Shown here: piece after piece, positions 23,041-32,370 of the stretch
Layout of the letters: each line of letters begins with the position of its first letter
Position numbering within the stretch: the stretch's first letter is position 1
Assembly (NCBI RefSeq): GCF_038725785.1
Contig: NZ_CP109796.1
Location: forward strand, 496,001 to 560,000
Direction of reading: 5' to 3'
DNA: 64,000 bases
Source: Termitidicoccus mucosus
GTDB lineage: Bacteria > Verrucomicrobiota > Verrucomicrobiia > Opitutales > Opitutaceae
The notes under the pieces: generated by a model
What the model saw: only the letters and a program-made list of their open reading frames with translations
Database searches by the model: none
Told to the model about the DNA's origin: nothing
Made by a program: the position numbers and the translations under genes

Positions 23041-24447
23041 TCAAGCAGGCTTCGGGATCGCGGGCAGGCTGGCGGCGGCGATGGCCTGGCCGTGGCGTTT
23101 TTCCTGTTCGCCGGGGGTGCGCAACGCGAGGCGCGCGGCGAGTTCAGGGAACTCGGCTTGAAGGACGGCGCGCGCCCGGTCGATAATGAGGCGCCCGCCC
23201 TCGCCGGAGGTCACCCGTCCGAGGATGAGAACGTTGCGCAGCTCGTAGAAATCCGCGTAGTGGCCGAGTGAATACCCAAGGTAGGCGCCGATGGTCTCGT
23301 AGATGGCGCGGGCGCGCGGATCGTCTTTTTTCATGGCGTCCTGCACGGCGGCAAGCTGCCCGGGCGGCGGCATGGCCTCGGGAAAACCGAAGCCGGCGGC
23401 GCGGGCGAGCCGCGCCACGGCCTGCTGCGAAAAATATTGCACGCCACAACCGGCGTCCCCGGACCATTCGTCGCGGGGCGCGCCGGGCCGGTAGTCCACG
23501 GGGACAAAGGCGAGCTCGTTGAGCCACGGGGTGATGCCGCCCTCGGGCGTGACATAGCCGCCGGCCTGGCTGGTGCCCATCGAGATGCCGAGGACCGTGT
23601 GGTCCTTCATGAACATCGAGCCGGCGAGCGCGGTGACCTCGCCGTCGTTGGCGACCTCGAAGGGCACGCCGCCCCAGCGCTCGCGCAGATCGGGAAACAT
23701 GCGCCGGATTTTTTGCTCGAAAAGCTCTGGCGGCACGGTGCGGAAGAGGGAGGCGACGCGCACCTCGTTGTTCACGTAAACGCCGGCGGCGCTTCCGCCG
23801 ATGGCATCGACGCGCGGCAGGTGCGAGGCGGCGCGGACCAGCAGATCCTGCACGCCGTCGATGTGATACGAGGGATTTTTCTCAAAATAGGGGTTCCAGG
23901 GGATTTCTTCGGAATAAACCACGCGCCCGTCGATAAGCGCGGCGACCTTGCGGTCGCTGCCGCCAAGGTCGAAACCGATGCGGCAGCCCTCGAGATGCCC
24001 GCCGATGCCGGGCGCGGTTTCGCTGGCGGGTGCGGACGGGGCGGGGGATTTTCCCATTCGGGCGACGTTAAAGGGCTGCCTGTAAATTTTCTCCCCCATG
24101 AAGGCGTGGTCGAAGGCGCGCTCGCCTTGCGGACCGTAAATGCGGGCGAGCGGCGCGACCAGTTCGTCCGCGCCCGCGATGAGCACGCGGCAGCCGCCGC
24201 GTTGCCAGAGGAGAAATTTCACCATGCGCTCGACATGGCGGAGCGTGAGCCCGGCCTGCGGGTGGCCGGCGGCGAGCACGCGCGCGCGGTGGGTCGAGGC
24301 GCCGCCGTCGCCGCGGACCAGGGTGAGCTCGACATCGCGCGCGCTGGCGTCGCGCGCGACGAGCTCGCGGTAGGCGCGCGTCCACAGCGCAGCGGGCACG
24401 AAGACGGGGTCGAGAGGCGGCGTGACTTCGGGATGGATGTCGAGCAT
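23041..24447 (-). CDS. ROK-family sugar kinase with N-terminal extension
   Basis: A 468-residue protein, long for a ROK kinase (~300). The kinase core starts near residue 155 with RIGFDLGGSDRKVAALIDG (phosphate-binding DxGG...K), has Asp in EVANDGEVTALAG and a C-terminal VLILGRVTSGEGGRLI glycine loop. The usual Cys-rich ROK zinc motif is absent. The first ~150 residues form a separate region (AYRELVARDASARDVELTLV, FDHAFMGEKIYRQPF). I start it at 24447; the open frame to 24534 overlaps the symporter gene. In this operon it most likely phosphorylates the imported amino sugar at O6. Confidence 0.8.
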   Translation of the reverse strand: MLDIHPEVTPPLDPVFVPAALWTRAYRELVARDASARDVELTLVRGDGGASTHRARVLAAGHPQAGLTLRHVERMVKFLLWQRGGCRVLIAGADELVAPLARIYGPQGERAFDHAFMGEKIYRQPFNVARMGKSPAPSAPASETAPGIGGHLEGCRIGFDLGGSDRKVAALIDGRVVYSEEIPWNPYFEKNPSYHIDGVQDLLVRAASHLPRVDAIGGSAAGVYVNNEVRVASLFRTVPPELFEQKIRRMFPDLRERWGGVPFEVANDGEVTALAGSMFMKDHTVLGISMGTSQAGGYVTPEGGITPWLNELAFVPVDYRPGAPRDEWSGDAGCGVQYFSQQAVARLARAAGFGFPEAMPPPGQLAAVQDAMKKDDPRARAIYETIGAYLGYSLGHYADFYELRNVLILGRVTSGEGGRLIIDRARAVLQAEFPELAARLALRTPGEQEKRHGQAIAAASLPAIPKPA

Positions 24448-24508
24448 GGAAAAACGGAATGGTGAAAAATGAGAAATGAAGGCGGGAGGCTGGAGTCGCC
24501 GCGAGTGC

Positions 24509-26479
24509 TCAGCCCAATTTGATGCGGGAGGCAAAGCGCAGGGTGGCGGCGGTGGCGACCACCGCCACGACGCAAAGCGTCACGCCAAGCGCCGTGCGCG
24601 CGTAGAGCAGGTTGCCGATGCCGAACAGGGCCGACCAGACGGCCAGGCAGCCGGTCATCATGCACAGCAGGCCGGTGGGCACATCCCATTTGCCTTGCGC
24701 GGCGAGGGGCGCGGGCATGGCTGCGCGCACCTTGCGCCAGCCGGGGCCGCCGGCGCGGATTTTTTCGCAGAACCTGCCCAGCACCTCCGGCGGCTCCGGC
24801 GGGGTGAGGAAGGTGACCGCCAGCCAGCCGGCGGTCGTTGTCAGGATGCCGAGGACGAGTTTCCACGCGCTGTAGTCCATGATGGAAAACCAGCCGCCTT
24901 CGCGCATGGCCGCCTCGACGCCGAGCGGCGCCGCGCCCCATTGGAAGAAACAGGCGACGGCGAACGACACGATCATTGCGGCGATTTCGCTCCACGCGTT
25001 GATGCGCCACCAGAACCAGCGCAGGAGGTAGAGCAGCCCGGTGCCTGCGCCGATTTGCAGGAGGATGTCGAAGGAGTCTTTCGCGTTTTGCATGCCGAGC
25101 GCGACCAGCCCGGAGAGCGCGAGCAGGCCGAGCATGGTCAGGCGTCCGACGAGCACGGCGCGGCGCGGGGTGACCTTTTTGTTTATGAAGCGCGCATAAA
25201 AATCCTGCACGACATAGGACGAGCCCCAGTTGAGGTGCGTGGCGATGGTGGACATGTAGGCGGCGACGAGCGAGGCGACGATCAGCCCGAGCCAGCCTTC
25301 CGGCATCTTGGAAATCATGCCGGGATATGCGATGTCGTGACGCAAAAACTGGTCGTCCACTTGAGGAAAGGCCCGCGCCAGGCTGCCCGTCCCGAAGGCG
25401 TCGGCTCGCGCCTGCCTCACCTCGGCCCGCTCGATCTCGGGCAGCGCGGCAGCGTCTTTATCATATTGCCCGACGAGGGCGGAGTGTGCGGCGAGCCATT
25501 CGCGGGCGGCGGCTTGCTGCGCGGGCGGGGTAATGGGAAACTGCACCAGCGAGACCAGCGCGACGATGATCCACGGCCAGGGGCGCATGGCGTAGTGGAG
25601 GAAGTTGAACAGGAGCGTCGCGCCGACGGCGTTTTTCTCGTTTTTCGCGGAGAGCATGCGCTGGGCGATGTAGCCGCCGCCGCCCGGCTCGGCGCCGGGA
25701 TACCAGACGTTCCACCATTGCACGGCGACGGGCAGGATGAGCACCGTCATCAGCGCGGAGAGGCCGCCGGCGCCGTCGGGAAACATGTTCATCTTCGCGG
25801 CGACATCGGTGTTGGCGAAGAGTTCGCGCAGCGAGGAGACGCCGCCGATTTCGGGCGAGTTGACCGCGTAGACCGCCGCGAAAATCGCGCCGAGCATCGC
25901 CACCGCGTATTGGTAAAAGTCGGCCCAGATCGAGCCGGTCAGCCCGCCGAGTGTCGCGTAGACGGCGACACCGGCGGAGGCCCATAGGAGCGTCGCCACC
26001 GGCGAGAGACCGAAGAGCACCTGGCCGATCTTGATGGCCGCCAGCGACACCGTCGCCATGATCATGATGTTGAAAAACACGCCGAGGTAGATCGCGCGGA
26101 AGCCGCGCAACGCCGCCGCCGGGCGTCCGCTGTAGCGGATTTCATAAAAGCCGAGGTCAGTGTCCAGCGCCGAGCGCCGCCAGAGTTTCGCATACACGAA
26201 AACCGTCAGCATCCCCGTCAGCAAAAACGCCCACCACGCCCAGTTGCCGGCGACGCCCTGCGTGCGCACGATGTCGGTGACGAGGTTGGGCGTGTCGCAC
26301 GAAAACGTGCAGGCGACCATCGAGACGCCGAGCAGCCACCACGGCATCGAGCGGCCGGACAAAAAGAAATCGCCCGCGCTGCGGCTCGAGCGCCGGGCCG
26401 CTGCCGAGCCGACGAGGACGACCGAGATCAAAAAGCCGACAATGATCGCCGCGTCGAGAAGTGAAATGGAGGTTAGCAT
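24509..26479 (-). CDS. SSS-family sodium/solute symporter
   Basis: A 656-residue inner-membrane transporter with the sodium:solute symporter fold: AAIIVGFLISVVLVGSAAAR, then DFFLSGRSMPWWLLGVSMVA (family signature), TFSCDTPNLVTDIVR, and about 13-14 hydrophobic segments, with long loops around residues 310-390. It sits between the GH20 and ROK genes on the same strand, so it probably imports the N-acetylhexosamine released in the periplasm. The sequence just upstream of its ATG contains TTAATACGCAT, a weak resemblance to the LacI-site consensus of the 38-48 kb region. Confidence 0.9.
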   Translation of the reverse strand: MLTSISLLDAAIIVGFLISVVLVGSAAARRSSRSAGDFFLSGRSMPWWLLGVSMVACTFSCDTPNLVTDIVRTQGVAGNWAWWAFLLTGMLTVFVYAKLWRRSALDTDLGFYEIRYSGRPAAALRGFRAIYLGVFFNIMIMATVSLAAIKIGQVLFGLSPVATLLWASAGVAVYATLGGLTGSIWADFYQYAVAMLGAIFAAVYAVNSPEIGGVSSLRELFANTDVAAKMNMFPDGAGGLSALMTVLILPVAVQWWNVWYPGAEPGGGGYIAQRMLSAKNEKNAVGATLLFNFLHYAMRPWPWIIVALVSLVQFPITPPAQQAAAREWLAAHSALVGQYDKDAAALPEIERAEVRQARADAFGTGSLARAFPQVDDQFLRHDIAYPGMISKMPEGWLGLIVASLVAAYMSTIATHLNWGSSYVVQDFYARFINKKVTPRRAVLVGRLTMLGLLALSGLVALGMQNAKDSFDILLQIGAGTGLLYLLRWFWWRINAWSEIAAMIVSFAVACFFQWGAAPLGVEAAMREGGWFSIMDYSAWKLVLGILTTTAGWLAVTFLTPPEPPEVLGRFCEKIRAGGPGWRKVRAAMPAPLAAQGKWDVPTGLLCMMTGCLAVWSALFGIGNLLYARTALGVTLCVVAVVATAATLRFASRIKLG

Positions 26480-26586
26480 GGGATGCGTATTAAGAGGGGG
26501 TGAGCGTTTGTTTTTTAACCATGGATGGACACGGATATGACAAGGTGTTGTTGGGTTTGCATATTCGCATGCACCCGCGGCCGGAT

Positions 26587-28281
26587 TTATTGGCGGGCAG
26601 GTTCAGCCGGGGCGCGGTGTTGCGCGGGGGAACCGTCGGCGCGGCGGTAGTTGGCCTGGAGTTGGTCGAGGCGGCGCAGGGCGGCGGGGAGGCGTTGCTG
26701 GAAGGACGCCCAGTCGCGCGCGGCCTTCGGGCTCCACGCGACCTCCGCCATCGCGAACAGGCGCGGATACAAATTATACTCGGCGCGGTTCCAGTCGAAG
26801 AGATACTCGCCCCAAAGGTTCGCCTGGCAGCCGAGCACTTGCTTCTCGCGTTCCGGCGGCGTGTCTTCCGGAATGGGTTCGAATTGATAAACCTTTTCAA
26901 GCGGCAGCAGCCGCGGCGGACGGTTTCCGGAACGTTTTATGCCGATGTGCTCGTAATAAGGGTCATCCGGGAGGCCCTCGACGGACTCGACGTAGTCAAT
27001 GTAGCAATGGGAGCTTGGCGTCATGACGACATCGTTGCCCTTCTCGATGGCGAGCCGCGCCCATTGCCAGTCGCGCCAGACCATCATGGTGGCGGTCGGC
27101 GACAGGCCGCCCTCCTGGATTTCATCCCAGCCGACGATGCGGCGCCCGCGGGAATTGAGGTGTTTTTCGATGCGGCGGATGAACCACGATTGCAGTCCGA
27201 ATTCGTCCTTGAGGTTGTTGTCGCGGATGACTTTTTGCGCAAAGGGGGACTCCTTCCATTGTTTTTTCGGCGCCTCGTCGCCGCCGATGTGTATATAAGA
27301 CGCGTCGGGAAACAGCGCGCAAATCTCGTCGAGGACGTCCTGCAAAAAGCGGAAGGTCTCCTCCTTGGGCGCGTAGATGTAAGGTTTCACGCCCATGGTC
27401 GTCTGCACCTTCGGTGCGTAATCGGGGATATCGGTGTTTCCATACTCGGGATACGCGGCGAGGGCGGCGGAACTGTGTCCGGGAATTTCGATCTCGGGGA
27501 TGATCGTGACATGGCGGCTGCGCGCATACGCCACGATCTCGCGTATTTCATCCTGCGTGTAATAACCGCCGTGCGGCACACCGTCGGGCATGTCGCGATT
27601 TCCGGGCGTGGGGGAGGAGGCGCGCCACGCGCCGGTTTGCGTCAGCCGGGGGTATTTTTTTATTTCGATGCGCCAGCCCTGGTCCTCGGTGAGGTGCCAG
27701 TGCAGGGTGTTGAATTTATACAGCGCCATCGAATCAATCAGGCGCTTCGCCGCCGCCGGGCCGAAAAAGTGCCGTCCCTCGTCGAGCAGGACCCCGCGCC
27801 ACGGGAAGCGCGGCGAGTCGTGGATGCGCACGACCGGCAGCGTGACGCGCGCGTCGTCCCGCGCGACGAGTTGCGCGAGGGTTTGCAACGCGTAAAACGC
27901 GCCGCCGCGCGCGGACGCCTCGACGCGCACGGCGCCGTCCGACGCGACCTCAAGCGCGTAGCCTTCGGGGTGCGCGACGTGACTGTCCGTCGAGAGCGAC
28001 GCGCAGTCCACGGCGATCACCGGGCGGCCCGCGGCGGTCGCCGCCGTGGGGTGGACGGGCAGGCGCAGCCCCGTCCGCTCGAAAAGGGTGTCCGCATACA
28101 CGCGCCCCAGGGCGGCGTCGGCGCATACAATGATGTGCGACGCGCCCAGCGCGGCACTCGCGCCGGCGGCGTCGCGCACGACGCTCGCGGGGCGGGGGAT
28201 GACATTGATATCGGCGGCGGCGAGCGCGCCGGACAGCAGGCCGCACACGAGTGCGCCGAGGAGCAGTTTTTTAGGATTCAT
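26587..28281 (-). CDS. GH20 beta-N-acetylhexosaminidase
   Basis: A 564-residue secreted enzyme (signal peptide MNPKKLLLGALVCGLLSGALA). An N-terminal GH20b domain (VIPRPASVVRDAAG) precedes the TIM barrel. The catalytic Asp335-Glu336 pair is in YIHIGGDEAPKKQW, with DEGRHFFG, LHWHLTEDQGWRIEIKKYP and IIPEIEIPGHSSAAL as family landmarks and a late WGEYLFDWNRAEY. It releases terminal GlcNAc or GalNAc and presumably feeds the symporter and kinases encoded around it. Confidence 0.93.
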   Translation of the reverse strand: MNPKKLLLGALVCGLLSGALAAADINVIPRPASVVRDAAGASAALGASHIIVCADAALGRVYADTLFERTGLRLPVHPTAATAAGRPVIAVDCASLSTDSHVAHPEGYALEVASDGAVRVEASARGGAFYALQTLAQLVARDDARVTLPVVRIHDSPRFPWRGVLLDEGRHFFGPAAAKRLIDSMALYKFNTLHWHLTEDQGWRIEIKKYPRLTQTGAWRASSPTPGNRDMPDGVPHGGYYTQDEIREIVAYARSRHVTIIPEIEIPGHSSAALAAYPEYGNTDIPDYAPKVQTTMGVKPYIYAPKEETFRFLQDVLDEICALFPDASYIHIGGDEAPKKQWKESPFAQKVIRDNNLKDEFGLQSWFIRRIEKHLNSRGRRIVGWDEIQEGGLSPTATMMVWRDWQWARLAIEKGNDVVMTPSSHCYIDYVESVEGLPDDPYYEHIGIKRSGNRPPRLLPLEKVYQFEPIPEDTPPEREKQVLGCQANLWGEYLFDWNRAEYNLYPRLFAMAEVAWSPKAARDWASFQQRLPAALRRLDQLQANYRRADGSPAQHRAPAEPARQ

Positions 28282-28323
28282 GGGGCAGGGTGGATTGAGG
28301 GAAAAAGAGGAGGAGGGGTATCA

Positions 28324-30222
28324 TTATTCCTTCCATTGCCGGAAGGGTTCAATGGCCTCGTAGTTGGCAAGTCCAAACTCATCGTAGGCGCGGGCGACGG
28401 TCTGGTCATGATGTCCGGCCTGCTGCCAGGCCTCGCCTGTTTGCTGGCCGCGCTGGCTTTTATGATGGCGGATGGACTGGATTTTCGCGGACAACTCCAT
28501 CGGACTCATCGGGACGGCCATGTCGATCCCGGCGATGTCCCAGTCGCGCGCAGGGCTGCGATAGAGCCAGACGCGGCAGTCGCGCCGCCAGCCGTCGTCA
28601 CGGGTGCGCGCTAGGGCCTGGCGCAACACATCGAAACAGATGGCGGGAACCGAACTGGGGTCCTCGGAGTCGCCGGTGGCAAAAATTTGATGCGGTTCGA
28701 GTTTGCGCAGGAGGGCGACCATGGTGTCCACGTCGGCCCCGCCGGCACGGAACTGGCGGTAGCGGCCCTGCTCATAGAAGGGCAGGTCGAGGAAGTGTAT
28801 GTTTTCCGTGGATACGCCGCAGGAGCGCAGCGCGGCGCGCTCCTCGCCACGGCGGAGGACGCCCTTGAAGCGGCGCAACTCGGGCGGATCGCCGTCGAAG
28901 GCGGATTTCGAGTCGAGCTGCTGTTTGATCAGGCGGGCGAGGGCGGCGCCGGAACCGCCGCCGGTTTCACGGGGACCGGAATCGTCCAGTTCGATCATGA
29001 AATCGGCGAGCGTGGCGGCTTCGTCATCGGGGACGCCCAGGTTGCCCGAGGTCTGGCTTGCGATGGTGACGTGATGGCCCTGCTCGACGAGGCGCCGGAT
29101 GGTGCCGCCCATGCCCAGCACATCGTCGGAGGGCTCGGGACTGAGAACGAGCACGCGTTTCGGGTGCGGCGCGGCGCGCTCGGGGCGGTGCGTGTCGTCC
29201 GCGCCGGGTTTGCCGCCGGGCCATCCGGTGATGGTGTGCTGGAGCTCGTTAAAGATGCGGATATTGAGCATGTAGGCGGGGCCCTGCTCGGTGAGGAGGT
29301 CGGCCATGCCGTGCTCGGTGTAATCATCGTCGAGGAGCTTGAGCACGGGCTTTTTCACATGGCGGGAGAGCCACGCGACGGCGCGGCGGGAGAGGGAAGG
29401 GGACCACCCGACATGGCCGACGAGCCACGGAAGCCTGACGCGGGTGAGTTCCGAGGCGGCGGCCCGGTCGACAAGGAAGGTGGCGTCAGGGTGCTGCTGG
29501 AGGAAGCTCGCGGGCAGCGTCTCGGAGGGTGGCTTCTCGGCGGCGTCGGCGATGACGCGGGCCTTGGCCCCGCCCCAGGCGAGAAGGACGATCCGCCGCG
29601 CGTCGAGAATCGTGCCGACACCCATCGTGATGGCGTGACGCGGGACATTGGCCTCGCCGAGGAAATCGCGGGCGGCGTCGCGCCGCGTCATGCTGTCGAG
29701 CGTGACCAGGCGCGTGCGCGAGTCCGCGCCCGAGCCGGGTTCGTTGAAGCCAATGTGTCCCGTGCGCCCGATGCCGAGGATTTGCAGGTCGATGCCGCCG
29801 GCCTCCTTGATCTGCCGCTCGTAGTCGCGGCACCAGTCGAACACGGCGGCGCGCGGCACCGTGCCGTCGGGGATGTGGACGGCGGCGGGGGGGATGTCGA
29901 TGTGATCGAAAAGCTGCTCGTGCATGAAGCGCCAGTAGCTTTCGGCGTGGGCGCGGGGGATGCCGTGGTATTCGTCGAGGTTGAAGGTGACGACGTTTTT
30001 GAAGCTCAGTCCCTCCTCGCGGTGCATCCGGACAAGCTCGCGGTAAAGGCGGACGGGCGTGGAGCCGGTGGCGAGGCCGATCACGGCGGCGCGCCCGGCC
30101 GCGGCGCGGTCCCGGACCAGGACGGCGATTTCCCGCGCAAGGGCGCGCGACGCCTCGTCAGCCGTGTCATGGACATGGATGCGCACGCGTTCGCGTTGCT
30201 GGCTTTCGATGGTGTGGTTCAT
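28324..30222 (-). CDS. nagB: Glucosamine-6-phosphate deaminase fused to a PIG-L-like domain
   Basis: A 632-residue two-domain cytoplasmic protein. Residues ~1-260 are NagB: GLATGSTPVRLYRELVRMH, FNLDEYHG, GIGRTGHIGFNEPGSGADSR; it converts GlcN-6-P to Fru-6-P and ammonia. Residues ~355-632 are PIG-L-like, but the metal motif reads SPEPSDDV with Glu363 where the family has its first His, so deacetylase activity is doubtful. NagB/PIG-L fusions of this size are known in Bacteroidota. The ATG at 30222 is used; a GTG at 30240 would overlap the upstream stop by 4 nt. Confidence 0.88.
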   Translation of the reverse strand: MNHTIESQQRERVRIHVHDTADEASRALAREIAVLVRDRAAAGRAAVIGLATGSTPVRLYRELVRMHREEGLSFKNVVTFNLDEYHGIPRAHAESYWRFMHEQLFDHIDIPPAAVHIPDGTVPRAAVFDWCRDYERQIKEAGGIDLQILGIGRTGHIGFNEPGSGADSRTRLVTLDSMTRRDAARDFLGEANVPRHAITMGVGTILDARRIVLLAWGGAKARVIADAAEKPPSETLPASFLQQHPDATFLVDRAAASELTRVRLPWLVGHVGWSPSLSRRAVAWLSRHVKKPVLKLLDDDYTEHGMADLLTEQGPAYMLNIRIFNELQHTITGWPGGKPGADDTHRPERAAPHPKRVLVLSPEPSDDVLGMGGTIRRLVEQGHHVTIASQTSGNLGVPDDEAATLADFMIELDDSGPRETGGGSGAALARLIKQQLDSKSAFDGDPPELRRFKGVLRRGEERAALRSCGVSTENIHFLDLPFYEQGRYRQFRAGGADVDTMVALLRKLEPHQIFATGDSEDPSSVPAICFDVLRQALARTRDDGWRRDCRVWLYRSPARDWDIAGIDMAVPMSPMELSAKIQSIRHHKSQRGQQTGEAWQQAGHHDQTVARAYDEFGLANYEAIEPFRQWKE

Positions 30223-30236
30223 TGTGATTGACGGGT

Positions 30237-31184
30237 TCACGGTTCGCCGGCCGTCCCGCCGGAGGCGGCACGGGATTTGAAATAGTCGAGCGTCGCGGAC
30301 AGCCCCGCGTCGAGACCGACCCCCGGGACGAAGCCGGCGGCGCGGAGCGCGCCGACGTCAGCGCGGGAGTGGCGCACATCGCCCGCGCGCACAGGGGCGT
30401 GGACAATGCCCGAGCGCGACCCGGCCAGCGCCATGACGCGCCGGGCCAGCTCCAGCACGGTGAGCTGGCCGCCGTAGCCGGCGTTATACACGCCCGCGAG
30501 GCCGTTTGTATTTGTAACATGGATACATGCCGCGGCGAGGTCCTTCACATAGATGAAGTCCCGCGTCTGGCCGCCGTCGCCGTGGATGACAAGCGGCTCG
30601 CCGGCGAGGGCCTTTTGCATGAACACGGGCACGACGGCGGCGTAGGCGCTCCTGGGATCCTGGCGGGGGCCGAAGACGTTGAAAAAACGCAGCGCGACCG
30701 CCCCGAGGCGGCCCGCCTCGGCGAACTGCCGGCAGTAATACTCGCCGTCGAGCTTGGTGACGGCGTAGGGGCTGCGCGGCTCGGGCAGCATGGTCTCCAC
30801 CTTGGGCACGGCGGGGTTGTCGCCATAGACGGCGGCGGAGGAGGCGAAGAAAAAGCGCCTCACGCCCGCGGCGGCGGATTCCTCAAGGACATTGAGCAGG
30901 CCGGTGACGTTGATGTCGACGCACTCGCGCGGTTTTTCGACGGACTCGGGCACGCTGATGAGCGCGGCGAGATGATAGACGTGCTCCACGCCCTTGAGCG
31001 CGGCGCGGAGCGCGGCGCGGTCGAGGATGGAGCCCTCGACAAACCGGGCGCGGATGCCTTCGAGGTTGCGGAGGTGCCCGGTGCGCAGGTTGTCAAAGAC
31101 GATGACCTCGGCGTCGTGCTGGAGCATTTCCGCGATGTGGCTGCCGATGAAACCGCAGCCTCCGGTGATGAGGATTTTTTTCAT
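30237..31184 (-). CDS. NAD-dependent sugar-nucleotide 4-epimerase (GalE-like extended SDR)
   Basis: A 315-residue cytoplasmic SDR. KILITGGCGFIGSHIAEML is the GxxGxxG NAD site, HLAALISVPESVEKP follows, and the catalytic set is SSAAVYGD plus Y-A-V-T-K (SPYAVTKLDGEYY), then LRFFNVFGPRQDP. UDP-hexose/UDP-HexNAc 4-epimerases share these features. It overlaps the NahK-like stop by 4 nt (ATGA), so the genes are translationally coupled; with the 1-kinase and nucleotidyltransferase it would interconvert UDP-GalNAc and UDP-GlcNAc or the corresponding hexoses. Confidence 0.87.
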   Translation of the reverse strand: MKKILITGGCGFIGSHIAEMLQHDAEVIVFDNLRTGHLRNLEGIRARFVEGSILDRAALRAALKGVEHVYHLAALISVPESVEKPRECVDINVTGLLNVLEESAAAGVRRFFFASSAAVYGDNPAVPKVETMLPEPRSPYAVTKLDGEYYCRQFAEAGRLGAVALRFFNVFGPRQDPRSAYAAVVPVFMQKALAGEPLVIHGDGGQTRDFIYVKDLAAACIHVTNTNGLAGVYNAGYGGQLTVLELARRVMALAGSRSGIVHAPVRAGDVRHSRADVGALRAAGFVPGVGLDAGLSATLDYFKSRAASGGTAGEP

Positions 31185-32326
31185 GGCGCGGGGGCGGGCG
31201 GGGCAGGTTCCTTGAAGAGGCGTCCGGCCACGGACTCCATTTCCGATTGCCGCGCGTCGATGTCACGGACGAGCGCGAACTGGTTGCGCGCCCGGTCGAG
31301 GTTGTGGCCGGGGCGCTTGGTTTTGAAATAAACATCGCCCTCGATGTGATCGGTGAGGAAACGCAGGCCGATTTCAAAGGTGATGACCCGGCCCGAGAGT
31401 GCGAGATGGGCGCGCTCCGCCCCGGTGAGGAAATCGCCCGCGGCGGCAAGGTAGCCCTCGACCAGTCCCTCGTAAACGGGCATGCGCATCGAAACCTTGG
31501 AAAGATCGGGCTCGTCCTCGGCGGCCGAGTTGGTGGCGGAGCGCACCATGTCGCCGAAGTCGTGGAGCGCGAGGCCGGGCATGACGGTGTCGAGGTCGAT
31601 CACGCAGACCCCCGTATGCGTGTCATCGTCGAGCATGACGTTGTTGAACTTGGTGTCGTTGTGCGTGACCCGCTCGGGGATTTCCCCGGAGGCGTGAAGC
31701 TTGGCGAGCACGTCCACGAGCGGTTCGTTTTGCCGGGCGAAATCGATCTCGGCGCGCACGGCGGCGGCGCGGTTGAGGGGATCGGCGTTGACGGCGCGCA
31801 TGAGGTTTTCGTAGCGGCGGCGGGTGTTGTGGAAATCGGGGATCGTCTCGTGGAGGCGCGCGCCGGGCAGGCCGGTGAGGAGGCGCTGGAAATTCCCGAA
31901 CGCGCGCGCGGCCTCGCGGGCATGGGCGGGGGTCTCGACGATGTCGTAGGTGCGCGCTTTTTCGATGAAGAGGTAGCAGCGCCAGAATCCGCCGTGCTCG
32001 TCGGTCAGGCAGGGGCGCCCGTCATGCGCGGGAATGAGCGTGAGCGCGCGGCGCGAGACATCGCCGCCGCCAAGCTTTGCCGCCTGGCTCGCGGCGTGGG
32101 CGGTGACGCGGCGGATGTTGTCCATGAGCGCGGGCACGTTTTTGAAAACGCGATTGTTGATGCGCTGGAAAATGTAGCGCACGGGCGCGCCGGCCTGGTC
32201 GAAGTTGACGACGTAGGTGTCGTTGATGTGGCCGTTGCCGTAGGGCTGGCCGCCGAGGCACTGGCCGTACAGCGCGAAACCGCGGGCGAGGCGGGTGAAA
32301 TCCACAGTTGCTGGCGAAGGGGGCAT
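31181..32326 (-). CDS. NahK-like N-acetylhexosamine 1-kinase (aminoglycoside phosphotransferase fold)
   Basis: A 381-residue cytoplasmic kinase. It has NGHINDTYVV (phosphate loop region), IFQRINNRVFKNVPALMDNI, catalytic ERVTHNDTKFNNVML (HND) and metal-binding VIDLDTVMPGLALHDFGD, the order seen in NahK and the proteins often annotated as mucin desulfatase. NahK phosphorylates GlcNAc/GalNAc at C1. The Met at 32326 is used; the open frame further upstream is the shadow of the nucleotidyltransferase gene. Coupled to the epimerase by ATGA and preceded by the nucleotidyltransferase, it looks like the entry of a salvage branch to UDP-HexNAc. Confidence 0.85.
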   Translation of the reverse strand: MPPSPATVDFTRLARGFALYGQCLGGQPYGNGHINDTYVVNFDQAGAPVRYIFQRINNRVFKNVPALMDNIRRVTAHAASQAAKLGGGDVSRRALTLIPAHDGRPCLTDEHGGFWRCYLFIEKARTYDIVETPAHAREAARAFGNFQRLLTGLPGARLHETIPDFHNTRRRYENLMRAVNADPLNRAAAVRAEIDFARQNEPLVDVLAKLHASGEIPERVTHNDTKFNNVMLDDDTHTGVCVIDLDTVMPGLALHDFGDMVRSATNSAAEDEPDLSKVSMRMPVYEGLVEGYLAAAGDFLTGAERAHLALSGRVITFEIGLRFLTDHIEGDVYFKTKRPGHNLDRARNQFALVRDIDARQSEMESVAGRLFKEPAPPAPAP

Positions 32327-32370
32327 GGCGAAGGTTTGAAACGAGGGTTGGGTTGACGCCGGTGAAAAGT

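Noticed and set aside
26482-26492. TTAATACGCAT upstream of the SSS symporter in the hexosamine operon as a further LacI operator
   Set aside because: Only 9 core bases match the consensus, expected about once by chance in this window, and the gene is internal to an operon.
26512-26545. 'AACCATGGATGGACACGGAT' next to the symporter as an intergenic repeat element
   Set aside because: It resembles dispersed AACCAC-GGAT-type repeats I recall from related genomes, but only one imperfect copy is visible here.
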